Shown: positions 13,947-14,972 of the stretch, one piece after another
Layout: every line of letters begins with the position of its first letter
Position numbering within the stretch: the stretch's first letter is position 1
From: Veillonellaceae bacterium UBA5809
GTDB taxonomy: Bacteria; Bacillota; Negativicutes; Veillonellales; Dialisteraceae
Direction of reading: 5' to 3'
DNA: 14,972 bases
NCBI GenBank assembly: GCA_002417965.1
Contig: DIDD01000139.1
Coordinates: 1-14,972, forward strand
Made by a program: the position numbers and the translations under genes
Notes under the pieces: model-generated
What the model was told of the DNA's origin: nothing
What the model saw: only the letters and a program-made list of their open reading frames with translations
The model's database searches: none

Positions 13947-14710
13947 CAGGCGTCACTCCTTTCCTGATTTCTGAATTTATGATCTCTCCGTTCCCCGTCT
14001 CTGCGGCCTCCGCGTTTCGGTGCGCGGTGATCCCCTCCGCGGTTCTTGCTGTCGCGGATATCCTCATTTTCATCTACCATCTGGCCCGGCATAACCTGAC
14101 CTTTGTAGATCCATACTTTAACGCCGATCGCGCCATAGGTTGTATGGGCAGCGGTCACACCGTAATCAATGTTCGCACGCAGTGTGTGAAGCGGAATCGA
14201 TCCTTCATGATAACTCTCGGAACGGGCAATTTCTGCACCGCCCAGGCGGCCTGATACAGACACTTTGATTCCCTTTGCTCCAGCACGCATCGTTCTTCCT
14301 ACAGACTGCTTCATCGCTCTGCGGAATGCAATTCGTCTTTCCAGCTGGGAAGCAATATTTTCTGCCACCAGCAGGGCACTCATATCTGCGGATCTGATCT
14401 CGCGGATGTTAATATCCACTTCTTTATCCGTCTGCGTTTTTAATGCCTTTTTAATATCTTCAATTCCTGTACCGCCGCGTCCGATCACCATTCCTGGTTT
14501 TGCTGTGTAAATTGTCAGCTTGACCCGGTTGCTGGACCGCTGAATTTCAATTTTGGAAATTCCGGCGACAAACAAATGCTTTTTCAGGAAGCTGCGGATT
14601 TTAGCGTCTTCAATAAGCAGCGCAGCAAAATCTTTTTCTGCAAACCATTTGGAATCCCAGTCATTGATAACGCCTACTCGCATGCCATGCGGATTAACTT
14701 TCTGACCCAA
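13946..14710 (-). CDS. rpsC: 30S ribosomal protein S3 (TTG start, extended tail)
   Basis: Small-subunit head protein at the mRNA entry, 254 residues against a usual 210-235. The N-terminal MGQKVNPHGMRVGV, the type II KH domain (about 38-106, GxxG loop IGRGGTG at 76-82), and the C-terminal domain (RTMRAGAKGIKVSVSGRLGGAEIARSE, then GVKVWIYKG at 196-204) are canonical. After residue ~212 comes a charged tail rich in Arg, Asp and Gly, about 40 residues long. The start is TTG at 14710 with AAAGGAGG 8 nt upstream; the family start MGQKVNP leaves no alternative. Confidence 0.98.
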   Translation of the reverse strand: MGQKVNPHGMRVGVINDWDSKWFAEKDFAALLIEDAKIRSFLKKHLFVAGISKIEIQRSSNRVKLTIYTAKPGMVIGRGGTGIEDIKKALKTQTDKEVDINIREIRSADMSALLVAENIASQLERRIAFRRAMKQSVGRTMRAGAKGIKVSVSGRLGGAEIARSESYHEGSIPLHTLRANIDYGVTAAHTTYGAIGVKVWIYKGQVMPGQMVDENEDIRDSKNRGGDHRAPKRGGRRDGERRDHKFRNQERSDA

Positions 14711-14728
14711 AACGTTTCCCTCCTTTGA

Positions 14729-14972
14729 TTACTTTCTTTCGGAAACTTTTACCGTAAGTGTGCTGGTACGTTTCATAATCGCAAAAGCCTGTCCGCGGGA
14801 ACGCGGGTGAACGCGTTTCATAACGGGACCTGCATCTACATAAATTGTCGAAATGAATAACTGATCCACATTCATATCGTTATTGTTCTCAGCGTTTGCC
14901 ATCGCACTTTTCAAGGTGTTTTCCACTACGTCAGAAGCAGCTTTCGGCGTCTGTCTCAGAATAGCCAAGGCT
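14729..14972 (-). CDS. rplV: 50S ribosomal protein L22, N-terminus cut by window edge
   Basis: Large-subunit protein lining the peptide exit tunnel. About 80 codons are in the window; the usual ~30 N-terminal residues lie beyond 14972. ALAILRQTPKAASDVVENTLKSAMANAENN, then VDAGPVMKRVHPRSRGQAFAI and the end STLTVKVSERK are canonical. The beta-hairpin loop that reaches into the tunnel (macrolide-resistance region, MKRVHPRSRGQAF) looks like wild type. The TTG at 14968 is an internal Leu codon, not the start. The gap to rpsC is 18 nt. Confidence 0.97.
   Translation of the reverse strand, partial: ALAILRQTPKAASDVVENTLKSAMANAENNNDMNVDQLFISTIYVDAGPVMKRVHPRSRGQAFAIMKRTSTLTVKVSERK

Noticed and set aside
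1..14972. CRISPR arrays, tRNA/rRNA genes, complete insertion sequences, prophage genes
   Set aside because: No spaced direct repeats, cloverleaf sequences, transposase or integrase domains were seen on either strand.

Overview
The window is the 3' part of a bacterial ribosomal-protein supercluster (S10/spc/alpha type), read entirely on the minus strand, followed by a two-gene RND efflux operon on the same strand. Gene order (rplV-rpsC-rplP-rpmC-rpsQ-rplN-rplX-rplE-rpsN-rpsH-rplF-rplR-rpsE-rpmD-rplO-secY ... infA-rpmJ-rpsM-rpsK-rpoA-rplQ), strong AGGAGG-type ribosome binding sites and infA/rpmJ inside the cluster point to Firmicutes (Bacillota). A complete RND permease with its periplasmic adaptor implies an outer membrane. 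Together they suggest a diderm Firmicute, most likely Negativicutes (Veillonellales-like). This is inference from content and style, not a database match.

Layout from right to left, in the direction of transcription. 14972-8879: fifteen ribosomal protein genes with gaps of 0-30 nt and some stop/start overlaps; rplV is cut by the window edge. 8878-7693: a scar. secY is open only to about residue 307, then runs directly into the last ~89 codons of map (methionine aminopeptidase) in another frame. The SecY C-terminal third, all of adk and the first ~60% of map are missing. 7692-7490: a 203-nt gap with no recognisable gene. 7489-4932: infA, rpmJ, rpsM, rpsK, rpoA, rplQ, with rpsD absent from its common place between rpsK and rpoA. 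4920-4881: terminator hairpin. 4880-4438: a 440-nt non-ribosomal spacer with a 16-bp inverted repeat, a doubtful plus-strand small ORF, and a promoter overlapped by an inverted repeat. 4437-62: adaptor and RND permease genes overlapping by 4 nt. 58-1: a 58-bp near-perfect palindrome that looks like a bidirectional terminator.

The ribosomal block makes parts of both subunits, IF-1 and the RNA polymerase alpha subunit. The efflux pair has its own predicted promoter and looks separately regulated; it lacks an outer-membrane channel gene here. The observation most worth checking is the secY-map junction. It destroys two genes and removes a third that are essential in nearly all bacteria, so it is either an assembly or strain-mixture artefact or a rearrangement compensated by copies elsewhere. 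Also notable are a zinc-independent long-form S14 in a Firmicute-type spc operon, TTG starts on rpsC and rplE, and possible regulatory structures in the spacer before the efflux operon. I see no CRISPR array, tRNA, rRNA, prophage or clearly novel multi-gene system.
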